64,000 nt of DNA from Manihot esculenta (Eukaryota; Streptophyta; Magnoliopsida; Malpighiales; Euphorbiaceae): contig NC_035170.2 of assembly GCF_001659605.2 (NCBI RefSeq), positions 14,208,567-14,272,566 of the forward strand, written 5' to 3'. Both the position numbers and the translations under genes were made by a program. Under the pieces are notes generated by a model that saw only the letters and a list, made by a program, of their open reading frames with translations, had not been told where the DNA came from and made no database searches. This document shows, one piece after another, positions 46,176-58,400 of the stretch. Numbering within the stretch: position 1 is the first letter of the stretch; every line of letters starts with the position of its first letter.

Positions 46176-46263
46176 TTTACTATATAAGGATAGGAAACAA
46201 TTGTAAGAGGCGGCTTTTAATCAAAACTTTTTAGAATTTCTTTCATGACATAGGAGGTGGGTT
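46176..46263 (+). repeat. Family A LTR, R-U5 part, left of a nested solo LTR
   Basis: The TATA box and following bases continue the plus-strand LTR. An internal deletion joins TTTCATG to ATAGGAGG. The piece resumes at 47063-47138 after the nested LTR. Confidence 0.85.
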
Positions 46264-47062
46264 TGACGCGGAACCCTATGGCACAAGCCTCAAACCCACA
46301 CGCACAAGTAGATATGGAATCCAAAGATCTGATAAACCCACCTCCTATGGCACCCCACACTTAGAGAAGCTGAAACACCAATGATTGAAGGATTTAGATG
46401 AGAATCTGACAAACGCCACAACAAATAGTTGATAAGTTAATCGAGATTCCTGGTGCAATTGATGAAAGCAAATCCTCACTCTCACTCAAAGCAATACACG
46501 CCAAAGGCATGAAAATAATTCTGATAATTTGATTTCAAAGCTCTCTCTTACAATTGTTTCTTATCCTTATATAGTAAGGAGAAAAAGAAATAAAACCCTA
46601 AGACACTCTTCTTGGGCCTGACATAAACACATAAGACCCAAGCCCAATCACACACTAAAATAACATATAAGTATTAAAATATAAGTCCACAACATGGCCC
46701 AACACTCTAAAACTTAAAAGATAAAATATGGCCAGAATACAAGCCCAAACAAAACTAAAATAAAACAAGTGTTTAAATAATAAAACTAGCAAGCCCATCA
46801 TAACAAAGTTGAATCTTCACAAAAGCCTTACTTGATCTTCACTTTAGGCTTTCCTCTATGTAGTTTTAGCCCATAGGTTTGATTAGGCTCCCTCAGCCTA
46901 TAATTGCAAATGTTGCACCAAATCTGTCCCATATGAGTTAAAGCACGCCCTAAATATATATGGATTATATGAATATGATTTTGAACTACTCTTGGATCCA
47001 TTGGAATGATATAAGTTTGCTCCACACCATTGTTAGAAATTTGTCCTATTGGATCCGTATCA
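46264..47062 (-). mobile_element. Solo family A LTR (799 bp) with target duplication GGGTT
   Basis: A complete minus-strand LTR lies inside a plus-strand LTR of the same family. The 5-bp repeat GGGTT flanks it at 46259-46263 and 47063-47067, proving insertion and later LTR-LTR loss of the interior. The tail ORF is intact (stop at 46828). Confidence 0.93.
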
Positions 47063-47138
47063 GGGTTTATCAAATCTTTGGATTCCGTATCTACTTGTGT
47101 GTGTGGGTTTGAGGCTTGTGCCATAGGGTTCCACGTCA
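47063..47138 (+). repeat. Family A LTR end, right of the nested solo LTR
   Basis: It completes the U5 end (CCACGTCA). The primer site TGGTATCAGAGCCA follows at 47141-47154. Confidence 0.88.
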
Positions 47139-48081
47139 GATGGTATCAGAGCCAAAGTAAGATAAATTCTTATTTATCTCAGGATCTAGAGTTATTTTTT
47201 TGAGTTTTCTTTTCTTCATTATTGATTTCGGCGAAAGCTTTTGTATTCATGGCTGCACCTTCTTGATAAATTATCATATAATCTCTTTTGGAAGAAAATT
47301 CGAAATCCCAAAAAAAAAAAAAATAAAGAAAAAAGAATCGCCTTTGCCGTATTTATCTTGATCTGGTCGAAATGGTGATATGCTTCCGTTTTCATCTATA
47401 TTTCCTTACCTATCTCAATTGATTGCTGTAGTTTATGGGAATCAAGTTTGAATTTTGAATTGGGTTGAATCTAGATTAGGAGACAAAAAAAATCTGCCTA
47501 TTTCTTAAGGTGCACATTTAAGGCAACTGCATCTAAATCGATTTGGTGTCAAATCCATCTTTTAATGCCCATTTTCGTCCATGATGCTGCACTGAGTGAG
47601 ATATTTTTTTTTAGACTATTTGTGGGGTTTTGATACTTGCCTTTTTGGGTAGATTTAAATAGATCCGTATTTAATTTGCGTTGAAGCGAATTAAATCCAA
47701 ACTTTTGTCCAGATTCGTTTTTATTTGAATTCAAAGTTTCTTTTTCAGGTTTAAGCTTGCTTTTGCTTCCTTTACATTGCTGGAGTATTGTTTGCATGTG
47801 TCTATACTCTAGGTGATATTTTTCAAGTAGCACAAAACCTAGTTCATGTGTTACTTTCCAAATTGTCAGTGTCTTCTTTCTAGTTTTTGCGCGCTTCCTT
47901 CTTTCTTTAAGTTTTCTTCTTTATTTCATTAAACGCACCTTTTCGTTAGTTGGTTGACCTTATTTTCTGAAGTGCAATTGAAGAATCAGCAAAAGGGTGG
48001 TAAGTGTGCAGACACTTGAGTGCTTTCCTTTCTAACACAATATTTGCTAGTTCTCTATGTTCTTTGCTGATTTAAGGTAGG
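47139..48081 (+). other. Family A leader (full length)
   Basis: About 940 bp of untranslated leader between the primer site and the gag ATG at 48082. No ORF supported. An A-rich run is at 47309-47325. Confidence 0.8.
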
Positions 48082-48245
48082 ATGAGTAAAGACAAGAATG
48101 TGGTGGATAGTACTGGTGAGAGTGAATCGGACATGGGTAACGATTATGAGATCTTTAAGAAATCAGTTAGTGGTGAGTTACAAAGGCTGGAGAGGGAGAG
48201 GGAGGCTTCGGCCTTGACCACAAAGGGGAGTGAGAGCTTGAATTC
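48082..48245 (+). pseudogene. Family A gag start with internal deletion
   Basis: ATG 48082 gives MSKDKNVVDSTGESES, then KKSVSGELQRL. It jumps in frame to LEREREASAL, which in the copy at 42981 lies after the protease. The protease is therefore deleted; the joint is at the shared 'CTGGAGAGG'-like bases. The fragment ends where element C begins (48246). Confidence 0.8.
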
Positions 48246-49125
48246 TGACGCGGAACCCTATGGCACTTAATCCTCAAACCCCGTCGCACCTCTGATATAG
48301 ATTCCAAGAACGTGGATAAACCACCCTCTATAGCACCCTAAGCTTAGCGAAGCTAGAACACTAATAACGGAAGGATTTTGTAGAACGGATCAGAAGAACG
48401 CCACAATCGAAATTGATAAGTTGGTCTGATTCGTGATGCAATCAATGAAAGAAGCAAACTCTCACTCTCTCAAAGAAGGCCGAAATTTGCATAAAGCAAA
48501 TCTGAATTAAATTTGTCAAAAAAAACAAAAAAAAAGTGTCTGATATAAGAATTTAAGGCCTTATTTATAGTGTAAGGCAAAAACCTAAACCTAGTTGGAA
48601 AAGGAAAACAAATACTAAGTCAGAATTCCTATCCCAACAGGGAAACAAGCTAAAATAACAAAAATAACTGCCAAGTCTTTAAAAACCAACCACATTCTCG
48701 TATGCCTCAATAGTTCCAGCAGAAACCACAACCTCAGGGACGAAACCACAACCTGCTTATGGTTCGGGCTGATTCTCCACTATCTTCCTCCATGATGTGC
48801 CCCAAAATTAACTTCCACAAAACACAAAAGTATCTTCGGCTAACTGAATGTCGCGAGCGCGACTTTGATAATGGTAGCGAGCGCTACAAATCTTCAATTT
48901 GCTTCTGCTTCATCCATGCATACACTCAGCAACGTAATCAGCTTCGAATGACCTTCAAGTTCCTTCTCGCACTTATCCCTAGCAATTTCAGTCATCTCTC
49001 TTGTAATAAATTCTTGAATATGCAATCCAAGAGTAACGCCGTACTTCCTTGCTTTATTCCTTGTCAATGGTCCTTGTTGTAGCTCCAAGGGATCCTTGCC
49101 TTGCTTCCCATGCTGGTTCACATCA
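48246..49125 (-). repeat. Element C 3' LTR (880 bp)
   Basis: Minus strand TGATGTGAACC ... GGGTTCCGCGTCA. A TATA box (CTATAAATAAGG) is at 48559-48570. The gag-pol frame runs 232 bp into it and stops at 48894. Confidence 0.93.
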
Positions 49126-52100
49126 TTCTCCCCTTCTTTAAAAAGATTTGTCCTCAAATCACGCGCATCCAGCTTATTCTTCCTTTGATTTGGGAACCTC
49201 TCCTTGCGAAAATGCACCCAAACCCACTCTCCAGGAGCAAACACCATCTTCTTGCGACCCCTATTCGCAATATCAGCATACGTCTTGTTCTTTTTCTCCA
49301 TGTTAGCTCGTGCTTTCTCATGCAAAGCTTTCACCAAGTCAGCTTTCTTCTCTCCATCTAAACTTACAAGTTCATTAGAAGGTAATGGCAAAAGATCAAG
49401 AACAGTTAGTGGATTAAAGCCATAAACTAGCTCAAATGGCGAATAACCTGTAGAAGAATGAATAGAACGATTATAAGCAAATTCAATAAAAGGTAAACAA
49501 TCTTCCCAAGTAGCCAAATTCTTACCCACTATAGATCGCAATAACGTACCAAGAGTACGATTCACAACTTCAGTTTGCCCATCTGTTTGTGGATGACAAG
49601 TAGTAGAGAATAAAAGCTTAGTTCCTAGTCTACTCCACAAAACACGCCAAAAATGGGACAAGAACTTTGTATCCCTATCAGAAACAATAGTCCGAGGCAC
49701 TCCATGTAAGCGCACAACATTGCGAAAGAACAAATCAGCAACAACTTTCGCATCATCAGCTTTATGACATGCAATGAAATGTGCCATCTTACTAAACCTA
49801 TCAACCACCACAAAAATACTATCTCTACCTCTCTTAGTTCTAGGCAAACCAAGCACAAAATCCATGCTAATATCAATCCAAGGAGAACTAGGTACAGGCA
49901 ATGGCATATAAAGACCATGAGGCATAGACTTAGATTTCGCCTGTCTACATGCAATACAAGCAGAACATAACTTCCCAACATCCTTACGCATAGATGGCCA
50001 ATAAAAATGCTCAAACAGAATATCATAAGTCTTAGACACACCAAAATGCCCCATTAAACCACCACAATGAGATTCCAAAACAAGCAATTCACGCATGGAA
50101 CATCTGGGCACACATAATTTATTTCCCTTAAATAAATATCCCTCATGCCTATAAAATGAATTAAAAGCTCCTTGTTCACATGCAACATAAACATTGCCAA
50201 AATCAACATCACCAACATACAAGTTCTTAATATACTCAAATCCAAGCAACTTAGAACTCAAAACAGAAAGTGATGTATATCTCCTAGACAACGCATCAGC
50301 AACAACGTTATCTTTACCTTGCTTGTACTTAATCACATATGGAAATCTCTCAATTCGTTCGATCCACTTACCATGCCGTTTGTTCAACTTACCTTGGCCC
50401 TTCAAATGCTTGAGGGATTCATGGTCAGTATAAATCACGAACTCCTTTGGCAGCAAGTAATGCTCCCACACGTCCAACGCCCTCACCAAAGCATGTAACT
50501 CCTTGTCATATGTAGAATAACTCAGTTGTGCACCATTGAGTTTTTCACTAAAATATGCTATTGGCTTCTTCTCTTGCATCAGCACAGCCCCAATACCTAC
50601 ACCAGAAGCATCACATTCAATCTCAAAAATTGAATCAAAATTAGGCAAAGCTAAGACAGGTGCAGATGTCAACTTCCCTTTCAAATTCTCAAACGCCTTT
50701 TGCTGCTCTTCTCCCCACTGAAATCCAACCTCCTTTTTGATAATGCTAGTGAGTGGTGCTGCAATGGTAGAAAAATCCTTCACGAATCTTCTATAGAAAC
50801 TTGCTAGCCCATGGAAGCTCCTCACTTCAGTCACGTTCTTAGGAACAGGCCATTCCTTTATAGCTTTCACTTTCTCTTCATCAACTTCTAATCCCTGTGC
50901 ACTCACAACAAAGCCAAGAAAAACAAGCCTATCCATGCAAAATGTGCATTTCTTAAGCTTGGCATATAAGTTTTCTGTTCTCAAAGCTTCCAGCACTATC
51001 CTAACATGCTCTAAATGCTCATCTAATGTCTTACTATAGATCAGAATGTCATCAAAATAAACAACAACAAATCTGCCCAAATAAGCTCTCAAAACATGGT
51101 TCATTAATCTCATAAATGTACTCGGTGCATTAGACAACCCAAAAGGCATTACTAACCACTCATATAGCCCATATTTTGTTTTAAAAGCTGTTTTCCACTC
51201 ATCTCCAGGTTTCATACGAATTTGATGATATCCACTCATAAGATCAATTTTAGTAAAATACCTTGCACCATGTAACTCGTCCAACATGTCGTCAAGTCGT
51301 GGAATGGGATGTCGATACTTCACCGTGATCTTATTTACAGCCCTACAATCGACACACATCCTCCACGTGCCATCTTTCTTTGGTACCAGCAAAACAGGAA
51401 CGGCACAAGGGCTTAAGCTCTCTCTAATCAAGCCTTTCTCCAACAGCTCCTCCACTTGTCGTTGCATCTCCTTGGTCTCCATTGGGTTACTTCGATATGC
51501 TGGTCTATTTGGAATCGTCGAACCAGGTATGAAGTCGATTTGGTGTTCAACTCCCCTTAATGGCGGTAAACCACTAGGCAGCTCCTCTGGAAACACATCT
51601 TGAAAATCCTGCAACATAGACACAAAACTAGAAGGCAAATGGTCAAGTGAAACATCAACATTAGTAAACAAAGTTTCTTTATATCTAATGAGCAATAACG
51701 GCTGCTCGTTAGATATTGCAAATTTAAGCTCTCTTGGTTTCGCATAAAAAGTTTGTTTCACCTTTCCTTGGTTTTCTCTCACCAATGGGCCATTTATTTG
51801 ATTATTTTCTTTTCTGGCCTCCTTTCCCAATTTCTTCTCACATTCACTCTCCTTATCATGTTCTCTCGCACTTCCCTTAATTTTTAAAGTAGCACCCCTT
51901 TTGGTCGAATCTTGCTTTGCTTTTTCATGCATCTTCCGATGATCTTCATACACCTCCAACGGTGATAATGGTACAAGAGTAACCAGCTTTCCTTCATAGG
52001 TAAATGTGTACCTATTTGAATACCCATCATGCTGCGCCTTCCTATCAAATTGCCATGGTCTTCCTAACAACATATGGCCAGCTTGCATAGGAACTACATC

Positions 52101-53588
52101 ACACAACACTCCATCTTTATACCAGCCTATAGAGAATGGTATCTTCACTTGTTTAGTAACCTTCACCTCTCCACTATCATTAAACCATTGTAGTCTATAT
52201 GGATGTGGATGTTTTAAACAAGTCAATTTCAGCTTCTCCACCATTGTCTCACTTGCAGCATTGGTGCAACTACCACTGTCAATGATGAGCATACAAACTT
52301 TACCCTCAACTAAACATCTAGTATAAAATATGTTATCTCGTTGCTCTAGACCTTCTTCTTTCACTTGCATATTCAAAGCACGCCTAGCAACTAACATATC
52401 ACCACGTTCAGCAACCAACGCATTCTCAACTTCTTCTTCACACTCATCAACATCATCAAGCATATCATTCATATCATTATTATCACCATCACTATGGTCA
52501 GAATCAGAAACTAAACCCCCATCATCAGTAGCAATCATAACTCTCCTATTTGGACATTGAGATGCAATATGCCCATTTCCTAAACATTTGAAACACTTAA
52601 TATTTCTACTAGGAGTAGTATTAGGAATACCTGACTGCTGCTTATTTGAACCTCCATTCATCCCTTTTCCACTTGTAGGTGGAGGATTGCTCCTTTGGAA
52701 GGAATTCTTGAAATCTCCACCTTTTGAGGGCAAATCATTTGAAGACCCCTTAAAGGTTGAACTACTTCCTCCCACATTCTGGAACTTCCCATATTTGGTG
52801 GAGCTCTTGTTCTTGATTTTCCTTTCAATCTTCATGGCCTTCTCAACTAACTCTTCCATGGAATTGTAATCATACATTTCCAGCTCACTTGCAATGTTGG
52901 AATTTAGACCTCCCAGAAATCTGGACATTAGCCTTTGTTCATCCTCCTCAATGTCAGCCCTGGCCATGGTCATCTCCATCTCCTTGTGGTATTCTTCAAC
53001 ACTCTTACCACCTTGGACCAGTCTTGCCAACCTATTATACAAATCCCTATAGTAATGAGAAGGAACAAACCTTGTTCTCATTAAGTCTTTCAAGGCCTCC
53101 CACTCCGGCACGGGTCGCAATCCTTTTCCTCTTCTACTAGACTTGAGTTGATCCCACCAGAATGTAGCATATCCCCTAAATTCCACGGCTGCGATATGGG
53201 ACTTCTTTTCTTCTGAGTAATTATGACACTCAAAAATTTGTTCCACCTTTCGCTCCCATTCAATGTATTCTTCCGCATTGTTATTCCCTTTAAATTCGGG
53301 TACCTTCATCTTGATGGAACTAAGGTCATTGTCAGTCACAATTTGGTAGTTTTCAGCCACCTCTTCCTGATCACCTCGACCTCCTCTTGCTCCCCTTGGT
53401 AAGATTCGTTGTGGTAATCTCACTGGAGGTGCGGGCTGTTGTACCCTCTCCCTCATCATTAGATTCATGTTCTCTTGTAGGGTGGCCATCATTCTTGCCA
53501 TCTCTTCCATCTTCTCATTACTTTGCTGCATATATGTCTCAAAATTGCTAGAATTTGAAGCAACATCTTTACCATTCCCACTAGTCAT
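48894..53588 (-). CDS. Element C gag-pol polyprotein (1564 residues, intact)
   Basis: Start ATG 53586-53588 (MTSGNGKDV); an in-frame alternative 10 codons upstream is less likely. Domains from this start: gag about 100-210 ([27 protein letters not shown]); CCHC knuckle [14 protein letters not shown] at 332-345; retropepsin LIIDSGS at about 434; RT 700-870 with YFDDILIYS near 844; RNase H from ECDASG (about 990); integrase zinc finger H1174, H1181, C1211, C1214; and catalytic D1242, D1304, E1340 (35 residues between the last two). After KLDAR (about 1486) the GPY/F module is missing and the frame passes directly to the LTR-encoded tail with [12 protein letters not shown]. Single ORF, no frameshift between gag and pol. 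The products would assemble particles, copy RNA and insert DNA. Ty3/gypsy chromovirus; a CRM-like placement is only a guess. Confidence 0.95.
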   Translation of the reverse strand: MTSGNGKDVASNSSNFETYMQQSNEKMEEMARMMATLQENMNLMMRERVQQPAPPVRLPQRILPRGARGGRGDQEEVAENYQIVTDNDLSSIKMKVPEFKGNNNAEEYIEWERKVEQIFECHNYSEEKKSHIAAVEFRGYATFWWDQLKSSRRGKGLRPVPEWEALKDLMRTRFVPSHYYRDLYNRLARLVQGGKSVEEYHKEMEMTMARADIEEDEQRLMSRFLGGLNSNIASELEMYDYNSMEELVEKAMKIERKIKNKSSTKYGKFQNVGGSSSTFKGSSNDLPSKGGDFKNSFQRSNPPPTSGKGMNGGSNKQQSGIPNTTPSRNIKCFKCLGNGHIASQCPNRRVMIATDDGGLVSDSDHSDGDNNDMNDMLDDVDECEEEVENALVAERGDMLVARRALNMQVKEEGLEQRDNIFYTRCLVEGKVCMLIIDSGSCTNAASETMVEKLKLTCLKHPHPYRLQWFNDSGEVKVTKQVKIPFSIGWYKDGVLCDVVPMQAGHMLLGRPWQFDRKAQHDGYSNRYTFTYEGKLVTLVPLSPLEVYEDHRKMHEKAKQDSTKRGATLKIKGSAREHDKESECEKKLGKEARKENNQINGPLVRENQGKVKQTFYAKPRELKFAISNEQPLLLIRYKETLFTNVDVSLDHLPSSFVSMLQDFQDVFPEELPSGLPPLRGVEHQIDFIPGSTIPNRPAYRSNPMETKEMQRQVEELLEKGLIRESLSPCAVPVLLVPKKDGTWRMCVDCRAVNKITVKYRHPIPRLDDMLDELHGARYFTKIDLMSGYHQIRMKPGDEWKTAFKTKYGLYEWLVMPFGLSNAPSTFMRLMNHVLRAYLGRFVVVYFDDILIYSKTLDEHLEHVRIVLEALRTENLYAKLKKCTFCMDRLVFLGFVVSAQGLEVDEEKVKAIKEWPVPKNVTEVRSFHGLASFYRRFVKDFSTIAAPLTSIIKKEVGFQWGEEQQKAFENLKGKLTSAPVLALPNFDSIFEIECDASGVGIGAVLMQEKKPIAYFSEKLNGAQLSYSTYDKELHALVRALDVWEHYLLPKEFVIYTDHESLKHLKGQGKLNKRHGKWIERIERFPYVIKYKQGKDNVVADALSRRYTSLSVLSSKLLGFEYIKNLYVGDVDFGNVYVACEQGAFNSFYRHEGYLFKGNKLCVPRCSMRELLVLESHCGGLMGHFGVSKTYDILFEHFYWPSMRKDVGKLCSACIACRQAKSKSMPHGLYMPLPVPSSPWIDISMDFVLGLPRTKRGRDSIFVVVDRFSKMAHFIACHKADDAKVVADLFFRNVVRLHGVPRTIVSDRDTKFLSHFWRVLWSRLGTKLLFSTTCHPQTDGQTEVVNRTLGTLLRSIVGKNLATWEDCLPFIEFAYNRSIHSSTGYSPFELVYGFNPLTVLDLLPLPSNELVSLDGEKKADLVKALHEKARANMEKKNKTYADIANRGRKKMVFAPGEWVWVHFRKERFPNQRKNKLDARDLRTNLFKEGENDVNQHGKQGKDPLELQQGPLTRNKARKYGVTLGLHIQEFITREMTEIARDKCEKELEGHSKLITLLSVCMDEAEAN
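49126..49139 (-). other. Element C polypurine tract
   Basis: Minus strand AAAGAAGGGGAGAA directly before the LTR start. The same tract is at 55410-55423 for copy 2. Confidence 0.85.
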
Positions 53589-54514
53589 GACCACAACAGA
53601 GAAACTCACAAGAAACAATTAGTAACTGAAAGAAAGAATTCACAAGTGTTTCGCTCTTACCTCACTATTGCTGATTCTTCGATTGCACTTCAGAACCAAG
53701 GTTCACTCACCAATCTGCCAAGTACGTTCAAAAAGGTAGGATCCTAATCCCTAGACACCTAGAAGACAACTTGACAAGTATCCGGAGGCAGCACAAGAAC
53801 GTTTGCACTACACGATTGAAAACTAAGTATCGAAACAAACAAATGATACTCAGCAATGTAATGGAATTTCAACGCTAGCTCAAAAACAAAATAGAAACAA
53901 GAGGGCAATAAAATAGACAATTCTGGTCAGAACGTATCAAAACCAACTCGCTCTTGGTAAGCTGATTTATGGACCTAAATCTTCTACCCCAATCGCTGGT
54001 TTGAAGACACCCCAAGAATGCTACTATACTATGCAATTTGAAATAAAAGAACAGCAGCCCCTCAATGGTGGAAAAAAAATCTGAAGCAAAATTTTCACTT
54101 AATTGTAACCCACCTAGAACTGATCCTTAATACTTAAATAGCAAGACTAAAAAGAAAATTTTTTTGTTGGAGCAATTTTTTTTTTTTTTTTTTTTTTTTT
54201 TCTCACTATCCCCTTGCTTGGGTCTCAAACAACACCACACGAAATTCTTGAGTGTGTATCAAAAAAAATTCACTAACAGATTCAGTTCGAAGGGAAATAA
54301 TGGCTGCTAAAAGAAACCGAATTGCCAAATAACAAAATAGCAAGCAACACAATGATTTTGGATGGACAATCCAGGACCTAACAATTGGAATCGAATTGAA
54401 CAGAAACGAATTGAAGACAATGAACCCTAACGAAATTCGAAACTAAGATACCAAAAAAAAACGAAAATATAACACAGCCCTAGAAAGACAGATAGATAAA
54501 GATTTACCTGTTGT
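53589..54514 (-). other. Element C leader
   Basis: About 925 bp untranslated leader between primer site and gag. It contains a long A run on the minus strand (poly-T at about 54177-54200 on the plus strand). Confidence 0.8.
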
Positions 54515-54528
54515 TGGCTCTGATACCA
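54515..54528 (-). other. Element C primer binding site (tRNA-iMet)
   Basis: Minus strand TGGTATCAGAGCCA, two bases inside the 5' LTR end. Exact 14-base match to the usual plant initiator Met primer site. Confidence 0.92.
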
Positions 54529-54530
54529 AA

Positions 54531-55409
54531 TGACGCGGAACCCTATGGCACTTAATCCTCAAACCCCGTCGCACCTCTGATATAGATTCCAAGAACGTGG
54601 ATAAACCACCCTCTATAGCACCCTAAGCTTAGCGAAGCTAGAACACTAATAACGGAAGGATTTTGTAGAACGGATCAGAAGAACGCCACAATCGAAATTG
54701 ATAAGTTGGTCTGATTCGTGATGCAATCAATGAAAGAAGCAAACTCTCACTCTCTCAAAGAAGGCCGAAATTTGCATAAAGCAAATCTGAATTAAATTTG
54801 TCAAAAAAAACAAAAAAAAGTGTCTGATATAAGAATTTAAGGCCTTATTTATAGTGTAAGGCAAAAACCTAAACCTAGTTGGAAAAGGAAAACAAATACT
54901 AAGTCAGAATTCCTATCCCAACAGGGAAACAAGCTAAAATAACAAAAATAACTGCCAAGTCTTTAAAAACCAACCACATTCTCGTATGCCTCAATAGTTC
55001 CAGCAGAAACCACAACCTCAGGGACGAAACCACAACCTGCTTATGGTTCGGGCTGATTCTCCACTATCTTCCTCCATGATGTGCCCCAAAATTAACTTCC
55101 ACAAAACACAAAAGTATCTTCGGCTAACTGAATGTCGCGAGCGCGACTTTGATAATGGTAGCGAGCGCTACAAATCTTCAATTTGCTTCTGCTTCATCCA
55201 TGCATACACTCAGCAACGTAATCAGCTTCGAATGACCTTCAAGTTCCTTCTCGCACTTATCCCTAGCAATTTCAGTCATCTCTCTTGTAATAAATTCTTG
55301 AATATGCAATCCAAGAGTAACGCCGTACTTCCTTGCTTTATTCCTTGTCAATGGTCCTTGTTGTAGCTCCAAGGGATCCTTGCCTTGCTTCCCATGCTGG
55401 TTCACATCA
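54531..55409 (-). repeat. Element C shared middle LTR (879 bp)
   Basis: It is the 5' LTR of copy 1 and the 3' LTR of copy 2. Gag-pol of copy 2 ends inside it at 55178. Confidence 0.93.
54843..54854 (-). promoter_or_regulatory. Element C LTR TATA box
   Basis: CTATAAATAAGG on the minus strand, in the LTR that would drive copy 1. Transcription would start a few tens of bases downstream, toward gag. Confidence 0.6.
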
Positions 55410-58400
55410 TTCTCCCCTTCTTTAAAAAGATTTGTCCTCAAATCACGCGCATCCAGCTTATTCTTCCTTTGATTTGGGAACCTCTCCTTGCGAAAATGCA
55501 CCCAAACCCACTCTCCAGGAGCAAACACCATCTTCTTGCGACCCCTATTCGCAATATCAGCATACGTCTTGTTCTTTTTCTCCATGTTAGCTCGTGCTTT
55601 CTCATGCAAAGCTTTCACCAAGTCAGCTTTCTTCTCTCCATCTAAACTTACAAGTTCATTAGAAGGTAATGGCAAAAGATCAAGAACAGTTAGTGGATTA
55701 AAGCCATAAACTAGCTCAAATGGCGAATAACCTGTAGAAGAATGAATAGAACGATTATAAGCAAATTCAATAAAAGGTAAACAATCTTCCCAAGTAGCCA
55801 AATTCTTACCCACTATAGATCGCAATAACGTACCAAGAGTACGATTCACAACTTCAGTTTGCCCATCTGTTTGTGGATGACAAGTAGTAGAGAATAAAAG
55901 CTTAGTTCCTAGTCTACTCCACAAAACACGCCAAAAATGGGACAAGAACTTTGTATCCCTATCAGAAACAATAGTCCGAGGCACTCCATGTAAGCGCACA
56001 ACATTGCGAAAGAACAAATCAGCAACAACTTTCGCATCATCAGCTTTATGACATGCAATGAAATGTGCCATCTTACTAAACCTATCAACCACCACAAAAA
56101 TACTATCTCTACCTCTCTTAGTTCTAGGCAAACCAAGCACAAAATCCATGCTAATATCAATCCAAGGAGAACTAGGTACAGGCAATGGCATATAAAGACC
56201 ATGAGGCATAGACTTAGATTTCGCCTGTCTACATGCAATACAAGCAGAACATAACTTCCCAACATCCTTACGCATAGATGGCCAATAAAAATGCTCAAAC
56301 AGAATATCATAAGTCTTAGACACACCAAAATGCCCCATTAAACCACCACAATGAGATTCCAAAACAAGCAATTCACGCATGGAACATCTGGGCACACATA
56401 ATTTATTTCCCTTAAATAAATATCCCTCATGCCTATAAAATGAATTAAAAGCTCCTTGTTCACATGCAACATAAACATTGCCAAAATCAACATCACCAAC
56501 ATACAAGTTCTTAATATACTCAAATCCAAGCAACTTAGAACTCAAAACAGAAAGTAATGTATATCTCCTAGACAACGCATCAGCAACAACGTTATCTTTA
56601 CCTTGCTTGTACTTAATCACATATGGAAATCTCTCAATTCGTTCGATCCACTTACCATGCCGTTTGTTCAACTTACCTTGGCCCTTCAAATGCTTGAGGG
56701 ATTCATGGTCAGTATAAATCACGAACTCCTTTGGCAGCAAGTAATGCTCCCACACGTCCAACGCCCTCACCAAAGCATGTAACTCCTTGTCATATGTAGA
56801 ATAACTCAGTTGTGCACCATTGAGTTTTTCACTAAAATATGCTATTGGCTTCTTCTCTTGCATCAGCACAGCCCCAATACCTACACCAGAAGCATCACAT
56901 TCAATCTCAAAAATTGAATCAAAATTAGGCAAAGCTAAGACAGGTGCAGATGTCAACTTCCCTTTCAAATTCTCAAACGCCTTTTGCTGCTCTTCTCCCC
57001 ACTGAAATCCAACCTCCTTTTTGATAATGCTAGTGAGTGGTGCTGCAATGGTAGAAAAATCCTTCACGAATCTTCTATAGAAACTTGCTAGCCCATGGAA
57101 GCTCCTCACTTCAGTCACGTTCTTAGGAACAGGCCATTCCTTTATAGCTTTCACTTTCTCTTCATCAACTTCTAATCCCTGTGCACTCACAACAAAGCCA
57201 AGAAAAACAAGCCTATCCATGCAAAATGTGCATTTCTTAAGCTTGGCATATAAGTTTTCTGTTCTCAAAGCTTCCAGCACTATCCTAACATGCTCTAAAT
57301 GCTCATCTAATGTCTTACTATAGATCAGAATGTCATCAAAATAAACAACAACAAATCTGCCCAAATAAGCTCTCAAAACATGGTTCATTAATCTCATAAA
57401 TGTACTCGGTGCATTAGACAACCCAAAAGGCATTACTAACCACTCATATAGCCCATATTTTGTTTTAAAAGCTGTTTTCCACTCATCTCCAGGTTTCATA
57501 CGAATTTGATGATATCCACTCATAAGATCAATTTTAGTAAAATACCTTGCACCATGTAACTCGTCCAACATGTCGTCAAGTCGTGGAATGGGATGTCGAT
57601 ACTTCACCGTGATCTTATTTACAGCCCTACAATCGACACACATCCTCCACGTGCCATCTTTCTTTGGTACCAGCAAAACAGGAACGGCACAAGGGCTTAA
57701 GCTCTCTCTAATCAAGCCTTTCTCCAACAGCTCCTCCACTTGTCGTTGCATCTCCTTGGTCTCCATTGGGTTACTTCGATATGCTGGTCTATTTGGAATC
57801 GTCGAACCAGGTATGAAGTCGATTTGGTGTTCAACTCCCCTTAATGGCGGTAAACCACTAGGCAGCTCCTCTGGAAACACATCTTGAAAATCCTGCAACA
57901 TAGACACAAAACTAGAAGGCAAATGGTCAAGTGAAACATCAACATTAGTAAACAAAGTTTCTTTATATCTAATGAGCAATAACGGCTGCTCGTTAGATAT
58001 TGCAAATTTAAGCTCTCTTGGTTTCGCATAAAAAGTTTGTTTCACCTTTCCTTGGTTTTCTCTCACCAATGGGCCATTTATTTGATTATTTTCTTTTCTG
58101 GCCTCCTTTCCCAATTTCTTCTCACATTCACTCTCCTTATCATGTTCTCTCGCACTTCCCTTAATTTTTAAAGTAGCACCCCTTTTGGTCGAATCTTGCT
58201 TTGCTTTTTCATGCATCTTCCGATGATCTTCATACACCTCCAACGGTGATAATGGTACAAGAGTAACCAGCTTTCCTTCATAGGTAAATGTGTACCTATT
58301 TGAATACCCATCATGCTGCGCCTTCCTATCAAATTGCCATGGTCTTCCTAACAACATATGGCCAGCTTGCATAGGAACTACATCACACAACACTCCATCT

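Larger units (their letters stand above)
48246..55409 (-). mobile_element. Element C, copy 1: complete Ty3/gypsy element (7164 bp)
   Basis: 3' LTR 48246-49125, polypurine tract 49126-49139, uninterrupted gag-pol, leader, primer site 54515-54528 and 5' LTR 54531-55409, all on the minus strand. The two LTRs differ by one A in an A run as far as I can see. The left flank is family A gag. The right flank is the 3' internal end of a second copy, so no target duplication can be scored. All parts needed for transposition are present except the GPY/F part of integrase. Confidence 0.95.

Noticed and set aside
49625..50044. Secondary ORFs on both strands within element C (also 55909-56328)
   Set aside because: They are shadows of the gag-pol frame and lack any domain.
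54176..54202. Long poly-T as the tail of a non-LTR retrotransposon
   Set aside because: It lies within the element C leader and similar runs occur in the A leaders; there are no target duplications around it.
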